Notes: generated by a model from the sequence alone, not told the origin. Positions 46,867 through 56,928 are shown, numbered from the stretch's first letter. The stretch: 64,000 bases of DNA from Mycobacterium botniense (GCF_010723305.1 NZ_BLKW01000002.1:62001-126000), one strand, 5' to 3'. Numbers and translations: made by a program.

Positions 46867-47844
46867 ATGACACGGACCATCGCGTTGGAGGAGCACTTCT
46901 GGACACCCGAATTAGCCGCGCCGGCGGGGACGGGGGTTCTCAACATCCCGGGGTGGGGCCGGCGGCTTGGTGACCGATTGGCCGATCTCGGGCAATTACG
47001 GTTGGCGGACATGAACTCCGCCGGGATCGATATGCAGGTAATTTCCCATACCACACCGGCGGCTCAGGGTTTGCCGCCTGCGGAATCGGTGATCCGTGCC
47101 CGCGAGGCCAATGACCGGCTGGCCGCAGCGGTGCGCGCCCACCCGGACCGGTTCGCCGGCTTTGCCACCCTGCCGACCGCCGATCCGGCTGCAGCCGCGG
47201 ATGAGCTGGAGCGTGCGATCACCGAACTGGGGTTCGTCGGCGCCATGATCAACAGCACCCTGGGCAGCAACGGGGTCTTTCTCGACGACGCGCGCTTCGA
47301 GCCGCTTCTGGAGCGCGCAGAACACCTCGACGTGCCGATCTACCTCCACCCCTCGTTTCCCCCGGCCAGCGTCGCCGACGTGTTCTACCAAGGGTTGCCG
47401 CAGCTCACCGCGATGGCCATTGCCACCGGCGCCTGGGGCTGGCACGCGGAGGCCGGTCTGCATGCGCTGCGGCTGGCGGTGACCGGTGTGTTCGAGCGTC
47501 ATCCCCGGCTTCGGCTCATCCTGGGCCATTGCGGCGAAATGATCCCGTTCATGCTGGGGCGCATCGACACCCTGCTGCGCCCGGAGTTGACGGGCCTGAA
47601 ACCACCGTCGGAGTACTTGCTGCGACACGTGTGGATCACCACCAGCGGAATGTTCAGCCTCGCACCCCTGCGCTGCGCCCTGGAGGTGTTCGGTGTCGAT
47701 CGGGTGCTGTTCAGCGTTGACTACCCCTACAGCGACAACACTTCTGGCCGCGCCCTTTTGGACCAGCTCGACAAGCTGCCGCTCAGCGCCGAAGAGCGGG
47801 GCAAAATCGCCGGAGGGAATGCCGGGCGGCTACTGAATCTGTAG
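46867..47844 (+). CDS. Amidohydrolase-family protein (decarboxylase-like)
   Basis: A 325-residue amidohydrolase-2/TIM-barrel enzyme of the gamma-resorcylate/ACMS-decarboxylase group. The first metal-binding motif, normally ExH, appears as ALEEHFWTPE (Glu8-Glu9-His10). IYLHPSFPP supplies the mid-barrel His, LILGHCGEMIPFMLGRID the next, and VLFSVDYPYSDN the catalytic Asp. Proteins of this group hydrate or decarboxylate aromatic or keto acids; no substrate can be assigned. It starts 53 bases after nuoN on the same strand and could be transcribed by read-through. In M. tuberculosis a PPE gene occupies this place. Confidence 0.88.
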   Translation: MTRTIALEEHFWTPELAAPAGTGVLNIPGWGRRLGDRLADLGQLRLADMNSAGIDMQVISHTTPAAQGLPPAESVIRAREANDRLAAAVRAHPDRFAGFATLPTADPAAAADELERAITELGFVGAMINSTLGSNGVFLDDARFEPLLERAEHLDVPIYLHPSFPPASVADVFYQGLPQLTAMAIATGAWGWHAEAGLHALRLAVTGVFERHPRLRLILGHCGEMIPFMLGRIDTLLRPELTGLKPPSEYLLRHVWITTSGMFSLAPLRCALEVFGVDRVLFSVDYPYSDNTSGRALLDQLDKLPLSAEERGKIAGGNAGRLLNL

Positions 47845-47900
47845 CCCGCCGCGGCGCGGTGTCGCACAGCCAGCCCCGGCCAGACACCTCACCCTCAGCG

Positions 47901-47932
47901 CCGGCCCACGCAACCCCGATCGGCGGGGCCGG
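47901..47932. terminator. GC-rich hairpin between convergent genes
   Basis: CCGGCC (47901-47906) pairs with GGCCGG (47927-47932), and an inner alternative stem CCCCG-ATCGG-CGGGG lies at 47914-47928. It sits between the amidohydrolase stop and the convergent minus-strand gene ending at 47941. Bidirectional termination is plausible. Confidence 0.35.
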
Positions 47933-47940
47933 ACCCCCAG

Positions 47941-48228
47941 CTAGCCCATACTCTCGTCGCCGTGCGGTGTGCTGAGACTCGTCAGCTCCTCCTCAGCCCG
48001 ACGCTCGACCAACAACGGGACGAAGTCCCGCACACGAGCGCCATCGAACCGGGCATAGGCATGTTGAATAGCCACCGCAATCTGCTTACGTGGCAACGTC
48101 GCATACCGCTGGGCAAGCCGCCGCTCGAGCGCCTCGATCAACACCCCCTCTTCTTGAGGCATCTTCGCATTGTTCGCGGCGAATCCGCCCGCCGTCAATA
48201 GGGTGTTCACGAGACCAGCACTTGCCAT
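47941..48228 (-). CDS. Three-helix-bundle dimerisation-type small protein
   Basis: About 95 residues from the ATG at 48228. The core LIEALERRLAQRYATLPRKQIAVAIQHAYARFDGARVRDFVPLLVERRAEEEL is a pattern repeated in many small actinobacterial proteins annotated as three-helix-bundle dimerisation domains. The N-terminal ~20 residues (MASAGLVNTLLTAGGFAANN) are uncertain: a GTG at 48240 or an ATG at 48162 are alternative starts, and none has a strong ribosome-binding site. Function unknown. It lies 68 bases downstream of the MoxR-type operon end on the same strand. Confidence 0.6.
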   Translation of the reverse strand: MASAGLVNTLLTAGGFAANNAKMPQEEGVLIEALERRLAQRYATLPRKQIAVAIQHAYARFDGARVRDFVPLLVERRAEEELTSLSTPHGDESMG

Positions 48229-48296
48229 CAGCGCGGACACGGTGCCGCCAGGCCCCGGGCCAGCGGCTGTGCGTCAAACCGCAACCCCGGGTCTGG

Positions 48297-48740
48297 TCAC
48301 CGCAGATAGGGACGGGTGGCCAACGCATAGATCCCGAAGAGTGTCGGCGGTGCCGCCAGCGGTAGCCACGGCAACTGCAGCGGAAACGATGTCGCAACCA
48401 CCCCCACGAAGGTAAAGCCCACCGCGGCGATCACGGTCGGCACGGTCACGACATCGGCGGGTGTGCGCACCGCATGACGCGCCGCCAGGTAGCCGGTGGC
48501 CGACAGTCCCGACAGGGCGGCAAGTACGGGCGAAACATCGGCGAGCGTGAGCACCGACAGGCTGAGCAGCACCGCAAGCGTCGCGGCGGGACGCACCACG
48601 ATCCCGGCCACGACCGCGACCACGGCCAGCGCTGCCCCGACAAGTACCGGTCCGCGGGCCCCGGCAGCGGCCGGCACCACCATCAGCAGCCCCGCCGCCG
48701 TCGAAACGATCCGGGTACCCGGTTGCGCGGCGACAGTCAT
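48297..48740 (-). CDS. Small integral membrane protein (Rv3162c-like)
   Basis: A 147-residue protein with about four membrane helices (around residues 15-30, 33-48, 52-90 and 100-140) and no recognised domain. Its place as the last gene of the moxR3-DUF58 operon, overlapping the DUF58 gene by ATGA, matches M. tuberculosis Rv3162c. Probably a membrane partner of the DUF58/DUF4129 proteins (inference). Confidence 0.82.
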   Translation of the reverse strand: MTVAAQPGTRIVSTAAGLLMVVPAAAGARGPVLVGAALAVVAVVAGIVVRPAATLAVLLSLSVLTLADVSPVLAALSGLSATGYLAARHAVRTPADVVTVPTVIAAVGFTFVGVVATSFPLQLPWLPLAAPPTLFGIYALATRPYLR

Positions 48741-49998
48741 CTCGTCACCGCCCGGGGCACCTGACGGCGACGATCGGGCACCAGACGCATCGACTCATCC
48801 AACGCGCGATCCTCTCGCCAGGCCACCACGTCGACGCCCACCGTCGCCATATCGCGATACATCGCCGAGCGCTGCAGCTCCCACATCCGCTCGACGAGGG
48901 GGTCTTGCTGTTCCTCGAACGGGGAACGGTCGAGGACATCGACGGCGACCACGACGTGGCCGCGTTTGCGCAAGTCGATCAGCGCCAGCGCGAATTCGGT
49001 CTCCAGCAAAGTGGAGAACGCGACGACGATCGCCCCCGGGGGGACGGCGGCGCGCGGCGCCAGTGTCCCAGTGGTCGTTTCGAAGACGTCGCCGGCGCCG
49101 ATCACGGTATCGAGCACCCGGTAGAACTGCCGCTGGCCGATGTCGGCGCCGAGCCAGCGCGGGCGGCGTCCGCCGAGCGCCACAATGCCAGCGCGATCGC
49201 CGCTGCGCAGCGCAGTTTGCACGACTTGGGCAGCACCGCGGGCGATCCGCTCAGTGGCCCGCGTGGCCGGACCGGGGGCCTGGGCATAGGTGTCGATCAG
49301 CACCACCACGTCGGCGGCGCGGTCGCTTAACCGTTGTGTCACATGCAACTTCGCCCGTCGCGCACTCACCGGCCAGTTGACGGTGCGCAGTTGATCGCCG
49401 GGCACGTAGGCACGGATGTCGGCGTACTCCACACCGGGCCCGATGTGTCGGGTGAGATGGGTGCCCAGGCGATCGAGCAACTCGGTCCGCGGAATCGGCG
49501 TCAGCTGCGGGGCAGCCAACGGAAACACGATGACCTCGGCGGCGTCCACCGCCCCCGCCGCCGCCAGCAGCCCACCCCGCGCCAGCACCTCGACCCTGGC
49601 CCGGATGGGATAGCGCCCCCACCGGTCGGCGACTGCGGCGACCGTCTGCCGTCCCGGCGATGTGGCATCGCAGGTCTTTAGTCGCATTCCCGCGACCGCC
49701 GACACCGCGAGGTCCAGTGCCGCGGCGTCATGTTGCGTCACCGCCCACACGTTCACGCGGACTTGCTCGGCCTCAAAACAGCGCTGCGAACCGGGCTGTG
49801 CGTGAACCCGGATCGCCGGCACCGGCCGCTGCCAGCTGGCCGAGCACAGCACGCCGAGCAGCGGCGCCGCGAACGCGACCAGCTGCCACCGCTGCCCGAT
49901 CACGGCAGCCGCCAGTGCCGCGGCAGCGCAGGTGGCGATCGCACCGGCCAGTGGCGATGCACGCCAGCGTAATTCGACGTCGGTGTGGCGAGTCTCGG

Positions 49999-50002
<4 letters not shown>
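48737..50002 (-). CDS. DUF58-domain membrane protein (Rv3163c-like)
   Basis: 421 residues from the GTG at 50002, whose first bases overlap the moxR3 stop as GTGA; a longer open frame to 50092 lies inside moxR3. Two N-terminal helices (residues ~14-50) are followed by a soluble part with the DUF58 core YADIRAYVPGDQLRTVNWPVSARRAKLHV (about 211-239) and a von-Willebrand-A-like tail starting VVVLIDTYAQ (MIDAS-like DTYAQ). DUF58 proteins work with MoxR AAA+ ATPases, probably in maturing or placing a metal cofactor or envelope protein. The partner gene is immediately upstream. Confidence 0.9.
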
Positions 50003-50971
<969 letters not shown>

Positions 50972-50973
<2 letters not shown>

Positions 50974-51007
50974 ATCTGCTCCCAGCGTTATATCTGCTCC
51001 AAGCGTT
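50972..51007. repeat. 18-base tandem duplication at the moxR3 start
   Basis: ATATCTGCTCCCAGCGTT (50972-50989) is followed directly by ATATCTGCTCCAAGCGTT (50990-51007), one mismatch. On the minus strand each unit has a GGAGCAGAT core, so the ribosome-binding site is duplicated, and the stop codon of the upstream gene (50988-50990) falls at the junction. Confidence 0.8.
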
Positions 51008-51470
51008 GCAGAATTTGCTGCAGGGCCCCCCGGCCCGGACCGGGTTCGCGCCGGCCGGTGTCCGCGATGTTGTCCGGATTCACCCACCCCCACAACTCCG
51101 CGCCGAACAGCATCCGCCCGGTGGCCTGATAGCCCGCTGGGTCTTTGCTCTTGCGCTGACCGGTCGCGACCTCAAAGCGCCGCGCGAGGATCGGGCGCAG
51201 GTGCCGGTCCCAGTCCGCTCGGGTGGATTCGGATCGCCGGATCAATGTCTCGGTTGCCGACACCCAGCGGCGCAGCGACTCGCCCAGCTGATTGGAGTCC
51301 GGCTCGGCGATGGACTCACCGGAGTGTCCGAGGAAGCGACGGACACCGAGCAGCGCGACAGCCAACGCGGCACCTGACACCGTCAGCACGAGCCTGCGCT
51401 CATGCAGCAATAAAGCGAGCAGCTCGGCTCCGATGATCAGGAAAAGACTCGCTGCCGTCAGTTTTTTCAT
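50988..51470 (-). CDS. Membrane-anchored protein (Rv3165c-like)
   Basis: A 160-residue protein with two N-terminal hydrophobic segments (residues ~5-22 and 27-42), then a soluble helical domain (ESLRRWVSATETLIRRSES, WDRHLRPILARRFEV). This resembles small proteins commonly encoded within MoxR/DUF58/DUF4129 operons. Stop codon TAA lies inside the 18-base tandem duplication that precedes moxR3. ATGA overlap with the DUF4129 gene upstream. Function unknown. Confidence 0.82.
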   Translation of the reverse strand: MKKLTAASLFLIIGAELLALLLHERRLVLTVSGAALAVALLGVRRFLGHSGESIAEPDSNQLGESLRRWVSATETLIRRSESTRADWDRHLRPILARRFEVATGQRKSKDPAGYQATGRMLFGAELWGWVNPDNIADTGRREPGPGRGALQQILQRLEQI

Positions 51471-52477
51471 GTCACGCCCCGCAGTTCGGCGAGCACCAGC
51501 CGCAGCACCCGGACGGCGAGTTCCCGGTGGCTTTCGCTCATCACATGCGCACTGAACCGCGCCTCCTCGAACAGGCTCACCAGCTGAGCTGCGTTACCCG
51601 CATGCAGCGCATGGTGTTCGACGGCTCGGGCCAGCACCTCGGTCGGGGTGTCGAAGTCCTGTGGAACAGTTTCCGGAACTTTCGCGAGTTCGCGTTCCAT
51701 CGCCGCATAGCACGCGATGATCGCCTCCCGCGGTTCGCGGCCGAGGTTCCCGATCTCGGCCAATCCGAGTTCGGCCGCTCGCAGCAGCGTTTCCGAACGC
51801 GCGGCCGGGGGCACAACCAGTTCGCCGTGACCATCACCAGCACCGGTGTCGCCGCGCTGCTGCTGTCGCCGCTGGTAAGCGGCGGTAACGGTTGCCCCGA
51901 CCAGCAGTAGGAGAAAGATTACTGTGCTCGCGCCGAGATACCCGATCACATCACCGTCGGTGCGGTGCTGATTGTGTGTCGGCGACGGAGACGGGGTGCC
52001 CGAGGTATTGACCGGTGCCGGGGCAGTCGCGCCCGGCGCCTGGGCCGACTGGGCAATGCCGTGCAGCGCGACCGAGCGGGTCAACAGCAGCACAATCACC
52101 AACCAGCCCACCAGTATCCCGAGCCCGATCAGCAGTATCCGCCAACTCGGTCGCCCGCCGGGACTCCCCAACATCACCGACAACCCTGCGGTGCCGGGGG
52201 GCACGGACCGCGGATCCCGCAATCGGGCGACGATCGAAATCGCCACGATCGCCAACGCCCCGGCGAGCAGCGCGATAACGAACGCCAGCGCCGCAGAATG
52301 CGCGGTTTGTCTGGGCGGGATGCGCGTGCTCACCGGGAGATATCCGTGCAAGGCGGCAGCACCAAGGATCAAAAGCACGATCACGGCGACTACGCGCCCT
52401 GTCGGCTTGTCAATACCGGGCATCGGCACACCACTCGACCGGTTGCCTGCCGCCGGTGCGGCATTGGCTGGTGTCAT
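51467..52477 (-). CDS. DUF4129-domain membrane protein (Rv3166c-like)
   Basis: A 336-residue membrane protein, first gene of the moxR3 operon. Hydrophobic helices are near residues 27-45, 62-83, 112-132 and 182-202. A Pro/Ser/Thr-rich loop (GATAPAPVNTSGTPSPSPTH) separates the last two. The C-terminal DUF4129 domain contains REAIIACYAAMERELAKV and TPTEVLARAVEHHAL. DUF4129 proteins are often fused to transglutaminase domains, which is not the case here. Operon order DUF4129, small anchor, MoxR, DUF58, small membrane protein is preserved from M. tuberculosis. Confidence 0.86.
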   Translation of the reverse strand: MTPANAAPAAGNRSSGVPMPGIDKPTGRVVAVIVLLILGAAALHGYLPVSTRIPPRQTAHSAALAFVIALLAGALAIVAISIVARLRDPRSVPPGTAGLSVMLGSPGGRPSWRILLIGLGILVGWLVIVLLLTRSVALHGIAQSAQAPGATAPAPVNTSGTPSPSPTHNQHRTDGDVIGYLGASTVIFLLLLVGATVTAAYQRRQQQRGDTGAGDGHGELVVPPAARSETLLRAAELGLAEIGNLGREPREAIIACYAAMERELAKVPETVPQDFDTPTEVLARAVEHHALHAGNAAQLVSLFEEARFSAHVMSESHRELAVRVLRLVLAELRGVT

Positions 52478-52538
52478 CTTTGCACGCCGGTCGGCTGCCC
52501 CGCCAGCAGAGGGCGCTCACGGGTCCGCACCCGCTTCT

Positions 52539-53135
52539 CTAGTGCCGTGTTTCGATCCGGCTGGCCAGCAGTGACGTCCATTCGGCGATGTAGTGTTCGT
52601 CCGGCGTGTCTGCGTCCGACACCGCAAACAGCGTTTCGCTGAGTCGTTTGCCCAGCAGTGCATCGACCCCGACGGACGCGAGCATGGCGGCCTCGCCCTT
52701 GCTGATGCTTGCCGTCCAGCTTGTTATCCATTCGGCCAGTTCGGCTTTCAGCCCATCGACAAGCGCCGCGTAAGCGGCGTTGAGTCGCGCTGACTGATCC
52801 GACGGGATGCGGGAGGCGATCTTCAGCAGCTGCGATTCCTCGTCGAACACGGCCAGGATATAACGGCCCAGCATGGTGAGTTCGCTGCGCAGGTCGCCCA
52901 GCCCGGCGAATAGTGCGCGGATGTCACGCATGGCGCGGCGGCGATCCAGCTGCCGATCGATACCTGCGTCCAGCAGCGCCTCCTTCGAGGTGAAGTGGTG
53001 ATAAAGCGCCCCGGAGCCCGGCGCCAATCCCGCCGCGGCCTCGATCTGCGCGACGCTCGTCGCGGTGTATCCCTGCTCACCGAACAGGCGCATGGCCTCG
53101 GTGACCAGGCGTTCTCGTGTGGAGGTTGCCGGCAT
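52539..53135 (-). CDS. TetR-family repressor (Rv3167c-like)
   Basis: 198 residues from the ATG at 53135, supported by GGGAG six bases upstream; an extra start at 53156 would put the Shine-Dalgarno sequence inside the gene. The DNA-binding part TRERLVTEAMRLFGEQGYTATSVAQIEAAAGL is followed by GALYHHFTSKEALLDAGI. The C-terminal domain (DUF1956/TetR_C type) ends with EWTSLLASRIETRH. Two palindromic sites lie between this gene and the divergent ABC1-kinase gene, so it probably represses both itself and that gene. Confidence 0.88.
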   Translation of the reverse strand: MPATSTRERLVTEAMRLFGEQGYTATSVAQIEAAAGLAPGSGALYHHFTSKEALLDAGIDRQLDRRRAMRDIRALFAGLGDLRSELTMLGRYILAVFDEESQLLKIASRIPSDQSARLNAAYAALVDGLKAELAEWITSWTASISKGEAAMLASVGVDALLGKRLSETLFAVSDADTPDEHYIAEWTSLLASRIETRH

Positions 53136-53146
53136 TGACGACTCCC

Positions 53147-53179
53147 AAGTATGCACTTAGTATTACCAAGTGAACACTT
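53147..53179. promoter_or_regulatory. Paired operators between TetR and ABC1-kinase genes
   Basis: AAGTATGCACTT (53147-53158) and AAGTGAACACTT (53168-53179) share the pattern AAGT-N4-ACTT, with the second site having perfect 5-base arms AAGTG/CACTT. Their centres are 21 bases apart, two helical turns, as seen when two TetR dimers bind side by side. Sequence between them is AT-rich and could hold the promoters. Confidence 0.6.
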
Positions 53180-53214
53180 TACTCTCGTGGTCGGTGCACC
53201 GGTAGGAGGCCGCC

Positions 53215-54624
53215 ATGGGAGACCCGGTACCGCGCGGGCGGATCCGTCGCACCATGCCGTTGGCCGGGTTCACCGCTCGGGCTGCCGGTGGCCGGCTGGT
53301 GGCTGCGCTGCGGGAGAAGACCGGCGACACCGGTGCCGTCGAGCGTTTTCGCGAGCACGCCGCCGAGCGGTACGCCGAGTTGCTCGGTCACTCCAAGGGT
53401 GTGCTGATGAAAGCCGGTCAGGTCCTGTCTATGATCGACGCCGGTTCGATTGGGAACGGCGGTTTTTCGCCGTATCAGGCAGCTCTGGCCCGACTGCAGT
53501 CCACTGCGCCCCCCATGGATCCGGTGTTGGCTAAAGACGTCTTGCAGGCCGATCTCGGCCGGCCCGCGGACGAGGTGTTCGCGGAGTTCAGCGACGAACC
53601 GATGGCGGCATCCATAGGGCAGGTACATCGCGCGACGTTGCACGACGGCCGCCAGGTCGCGGTTAAGATCCAGTATCCGGGTGTCGCAGAAGCGATTCGC
53701 GACGATCTGGCCAACACCGAACTGCTGACGACCTTGGTGCGGTTGGCTGCATCTGCGTCGGGTACCGCGCTGCAGCCGGATCTACGGCAGATGACCCGGG
53801 AGATCGCCGCGCGTATTTCTGAGGAAATCGACTACCGCCATGAGGCGGCCAACATCACCGCATTCAGCGAGCTCTACCGCGGTCACCCTTTCATCCGAAT
53901 ACCGGAGGTCATCTATGAGGCATCCGGTAACCGGGTGTTGACCATGACCTATCTCGACGGGATCGACTGGGCCGCAGCGCAACAGAGCGACCAGGATCTG
54001 AAGAACACCTGGGCGGAAGTGATTGGGCGGTTTGCCGGGGGTTCTTACCGCCACGCCAACCTGTTCAACGCCGATCCCCACCCGGGAAACTATCGGTTCG
54101 GCTTGGACGGGACCGTGGGATTCGTCGACTTCGGCTGTGTCAAGATCCTGCCCGAGCGCACCCGCCGCAGATTCGTCGAGATGGTTCGCGCAGCCATCGA
54201 AGGACGCAAACGTGATCTGCACGATCTGATGACCGAGTTGGGTTACTTCGCAGGAGGTTCCACACTGTCCGTGGACGAGACGTACCGGTGGATGGCGGAG
54301 CTGCTCTATGAGGCGCTCGCACCCCAGCCGGTCACCTTTACCCGGGACACCTCACAACGTGCCGTCCGCGCCCTGATCGATATCCGTCCGCCCGATCACC
54401 CGCTTCGGCGCCTGTCGGCGCCCGACGACTTGGTGTTCTTTCCCCGGCTCAATCTCATCCTGAACCCGATATGCGCCATGCTGGGGGCCACCGTGCACAT
54501 CCGCTCGGCCATAGCCGACATGGACGGGGTCGCCGAGCCGATCACAGCATTGGGCAAGCAACATCACGCCTGGGTCCGCGCCCGGGGCCTACCGTACGGA
54601 TTGGAGCCCCATGAGCATCCCTAG
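53215..54624 (+). CDS. ABC1/AarF/UbiB-family atypical kinase
   Basis: A 469-residue ABC1 kinase-like protein (ADCK/UbiB group). The family-specific KxGQ motif is in VLMKAGQVLSMIDAG (residues ~63-77), with QLQSTAPPM-type region and the Ala-rich nucleotide loop following at SDEPMAASIGQVHRA, VAVKIQYPGV (catalytic Lys), NLFNADPHPGNYRF and VGFVDFG (metal Asp). These proteins are associated with isoprenoid quinone or lipid metabolism and often hydrolyse ATP rather than phosphorylate proteins. ATG at 53215. The 3' end overlaps the next P450 by 14 bases, implying a joint function. Confidence 0.9.
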   Translation: MGDPVPRGRIRRTMPLAGFTARAAGGRLVAALREKTGDTGAVERFREHAAERYAELLGHSKGVLMKAGQVLSMIDAGSIGNGGFSPYQAALARLQSTAPPMDPVLAKDVLQADLGRPADEVFAEFSDEPMAASIGQVHRATLHDGRQVAVKIQYPGVAEAIRDDLANTELLTTLVRLAASASGTALQPDLRQMTREIAARISEEIDYRHEAANITAFSELYRGHPFIRIPEVIYEASGNRVLTMTYLDGIDWAAAQQSDQDLKNTWAEVIGRFAGGSYRHANLFNADPHPGNYRFGLDGTVGFVDFGCVKILPERTRRRFVEMVRAAIEGRKRDLHDLMTELGYFAGGSTLSVDETYRWMAELLYEALAPQPVTFTRDTSQRAVRALIDIRPPDHPLRRLSAPDDLVFFPRLNLILNPICAMLGATVHIRSAIADMDGVAEPITALGKQHHAWVRARGLPYGLEPHEHP

Positions 54625-55795
54625 CACCACAGCACCACGCCTGCCGTGGGACGCGGTGAATCCCTATCCGTTCTACGAGCGGCGCCGCCGCGACGGCGAC
54701 GTGGTGTGGGATGAAACCGCCCGATCCTGGCTCGTTCTCGGCTATGACGCCGCACAACAAGTGCTCGGCGGATCAGGGTGGACCAGCGATCCGCGGGCCA
54801 ACTCCAACGCCCGGGCGGCGATGGATGCGCTCGGCGCCGATCTTCTCGACGGGTCCATGCTGTTCACCGACGGAGCGAACCACACCCGGTTGCGCGGATC
54901 TATGCGTGACGTGTTCACTCGCTCTTTCATCGATGGTCTGACCACCGGTGTCGAAGCCATCGCCGCCTCTGTCATCGACCACCCGCCGACAGCCACGACG
55001 TTCGATTTCATGGCTGATATCGCCCAGCCGCTGCCGATCGCGGTTGTCGGAGAATGGCTGGGCCTGGACGCCGAGACCTCGAAACTCCTTCGCGAGCAGT
55101 CGCCGACGATCATCCGGATGCTGGGTGCACTTGCCGATCCCGACGAGATCAAAGCAGGCGCCGCAGCTTCGGCCACGCTCGTGACGGAGTTTCTGCCCCT
55201 GGCCGCCGATCGGCGCTCCCACCCCGGTGATGACCTGCTCAGCTTCATCGCCTCAGACACGGACCTGGTTCTCGATGAGGTCGTCATCACGGCCATCCTG
55301 ATTGCCGTCGCCGGCCATGAAACTACGGCGAATCTGCTTGGCGCTGCGATGGTTCGGTTATTCTCGGTCGGACCAGGGGGTACCTGCCCCGTGGACGCTG
55401 TCGACCCGGCCGACCCGTCGCTGATCAGCGAACTGCTGCGGCTCGACGGTCCGGTGCAGGCCACGGCGCGCACCGCGACAGCGGACCACGTTATTGGCGA
55501 TGCGGAAATAGCCTGCGGTGAACAAGCTCTCGTTGTCATCGCCGCCGCCAACCGGGATCCGGCCGTCTTCGACGAGCCTGAGCAGTTCCGGCCGGGCCGG
55601 GTGGGACCGGCACCACTGGCGTTCGGCTACGGTGCGCATTACTGTCTCGGTGCGGCGTTGGCGCGACTGGAAACCACGGTGGCACTGCGGCAGATCCTCG
55701 CTCGCGACCCCGCCCTGGCCGGGCCGGCGACCTGGCGCGACACCCCGGCGATCCGCGGGCCGCTGCACTTGCCGATGGTCTTTCATTCCCCGTAG
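54611..55795 (+). CDS. Cytochrome P450
   Basis: A 394-residue P450. I-helix is VAGHETTANLLG, ExxR is ELLR, and the haem loop FGYGAHYCLGAALARLE carries Cys345. Its start overlaps the ABC1-kinase gene. The sequence is somewhat short between the I and K helices (a PGGTCPVDAVDPADPSL insertion replaces the usual stretch). Subfamily and substrate not determined. Probably under the TetR operators at 53147-53179. The 404 bases that follow carry no full-length gene. Confidence 0.92.
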   Translation: MSIPSTTAPRLPWDAVNPYPFYERRRRDGDVVWDETARSWLVLGYDAAQQVLGGSGWTSDPRANSNARAAMDALGADLLDGSMLFTDGANHTRLRGSMRDVFTRSFIDGLTTGVEAIAASVIDHPPTATTFDFMADIAQPLPIAVVGEWLGLDAETSKLLREQSPTIIRMLGALADPDEIKAGAAASATLVTEFLPLAADRRSHPGDDLLSFIASDTDLVLDEVVITAILIAVAGHETTANLLGAAMVRLFSVGPGGTCPVDAVDPADPSLISELLRLDGPVQATARTATADHVIGDAEIACGEQALVVIAAANRDPAVFDEPEQFRPGRVGPAPLAFGYGAHYCLGAALARLETTVALRQILARDPALAGPATWRDTPAIRGPLHLPMVFHSP

Positions 55796-55994
55796 CCGGG
55801 CATCCGGATCCGGCACGGCGTCACACCGCGTGTGTTTGCGGCCGGCGGGGCGGGCGCATGTTGCTGCGCAGCTTGTGGATAGTGCTGACCGCGGTCCGCG
55901 CGGCGCCACCATGGGCGGGACACCGGTGCGACAAGTGATTACCGCGGCACGCTGATAGCGGGTCGTGTTGTCGCGGCTGTTTCGGGTCAACCGG

Positions 55995-56179
55995 TCAAAC
56001 GCCGGTGTCGGTCTTGAAAGGCAGACAGGCGTGCCGATCCCCCAGCGGTGACGTCATGGATATTTCCTCTAGCGCAGTTGGCGGCGTAGTTCGTCGAGAT
56101 CACCGATGACCCAGACGTCGGTGATGACGCTGTCGACGCGCTGGCTGACGACAACCCCGCACGTTATCCGCAAACGCAT
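55995..56179 (-). other. Two very short candidate ORFs in a 404-base gap
   Basis: The gap 55796-56199 lacks a normal gene. On the minus strand, 21 bases after the acetyltransferase stop, an ATG at 56179 opens a 36-codon frame ending at 56069 (text includes VVVSQRVDSVITDVW and VIGDLDELRRQLR). It is followed, with AGAGGAAA as ribosome-binding site, by a 20-codon frame 56057-55995 (MTSPLGDRHACLPFKTDTGV). They may be leader peptides, microproteins or gene remnants. I recognise neither. Confidence 0.25.
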
Positions 56180-56199
56180 CTAGCGCGGCATCCGCAGCG

Positions 56200-56706
56200 T
56201 CAGAACGGGAAGCCCTCAACGACCACCCGCCCAGCCGGCAGCTGCGCGTCGTCGTGGAGCGGCAGCCAGCAGGTGCGCAGCGGCATCGTCACGGGTCCAT
56301 CAGGTTGATCGACAATGACCTCGTCAGCGACGGGGTGCCACCCGAGCGTTTCATAGAACCGCACAAGTCCTTGTCTGCAGAACAGTAATCCGAAGGGTCT
56401 GCCCATCTGTCGCATCCGTTCTTGTGCGGCCTGAACGACGACCCTGCCGACTCCTCGCCCCCGCCATGTCCGGTTGACGAGCACTGCGCCGAGGCCGACC
56501 GCCTGCAGCGGCCGTTCATCAATCCGGAGCTCGACAGGCAGCCAACCTGCGTGCGCGATGAGCCGGCCGTCTGCAACCACCCCGACGTGGCCCGTCTGAT
56601 CCCGCCAGACCAGGCCCAGCGAATCAGCCCCCCAAGCGTCGTGTTCCCCGCCCAGAATCTGGTCGCGTTGCGCCGGCCCGTAGTTCGGCAGGTCGATGAC
56701 GTCCAT
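56200..56706 (-). CDS. GNAT-family N-acetyltransferase
   Basis: A 168-residue acetyltransferase. The acetyl-CoA-binding motif A is VGLGAVLVNRTWRGRGVGRVVVQAAQERM (R/QxxGxG/A as RGRGVG, residues ~68-96), and LVRFYETLGWHPV is the usual C-terminal GNAT segment. It resembles aminoglycoside 2'-N-acetyltransferase-type proteins in arrangement (VVADGRLIAHAGWLPVEL), but specificity cannot be read. ATG at 56706. TAACGT, seven bases upstream, suits a leaderless promoter. The open frame to 56847 has no supporting ribosome-binding site. Confidence 0.82.
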   Translation of the reverse strand: MDVIDLPNYGPAQRDQILGGEHDAWGADSLGLVWRDQTGHVGVVADGRLIAHAGWLPVELRIDERPLQAVGLGAVLVNRTWRGRGVGRVVVQAAQERMRQMGRPFGLLFCRQGLVRFYETLGWHPVADEVIVDQPDGPVTMPLRTCWLPLHDDAQLPAGRVVVEGFPF

Positions 56707-56928
56707 CGCCGCAACGTTAGTACGCTGCACTGCTTTCGCGAACCGCACGAATCGGCCACTATGCCGGATCAGACCGGGCGGGTTGCGCGCCCCGGACGTT
56801 CGGACCGGAAGCTGGAAAGCGGGCACTGCGCCGATCCGGTCACCCACCGGGTGCGGTGACGATCACCGCGCGGACAGCGATGTGGGCCCGTGATTCGGAG
56901 AGTCGGGCACAGCCCGTGTGGACCGCAG

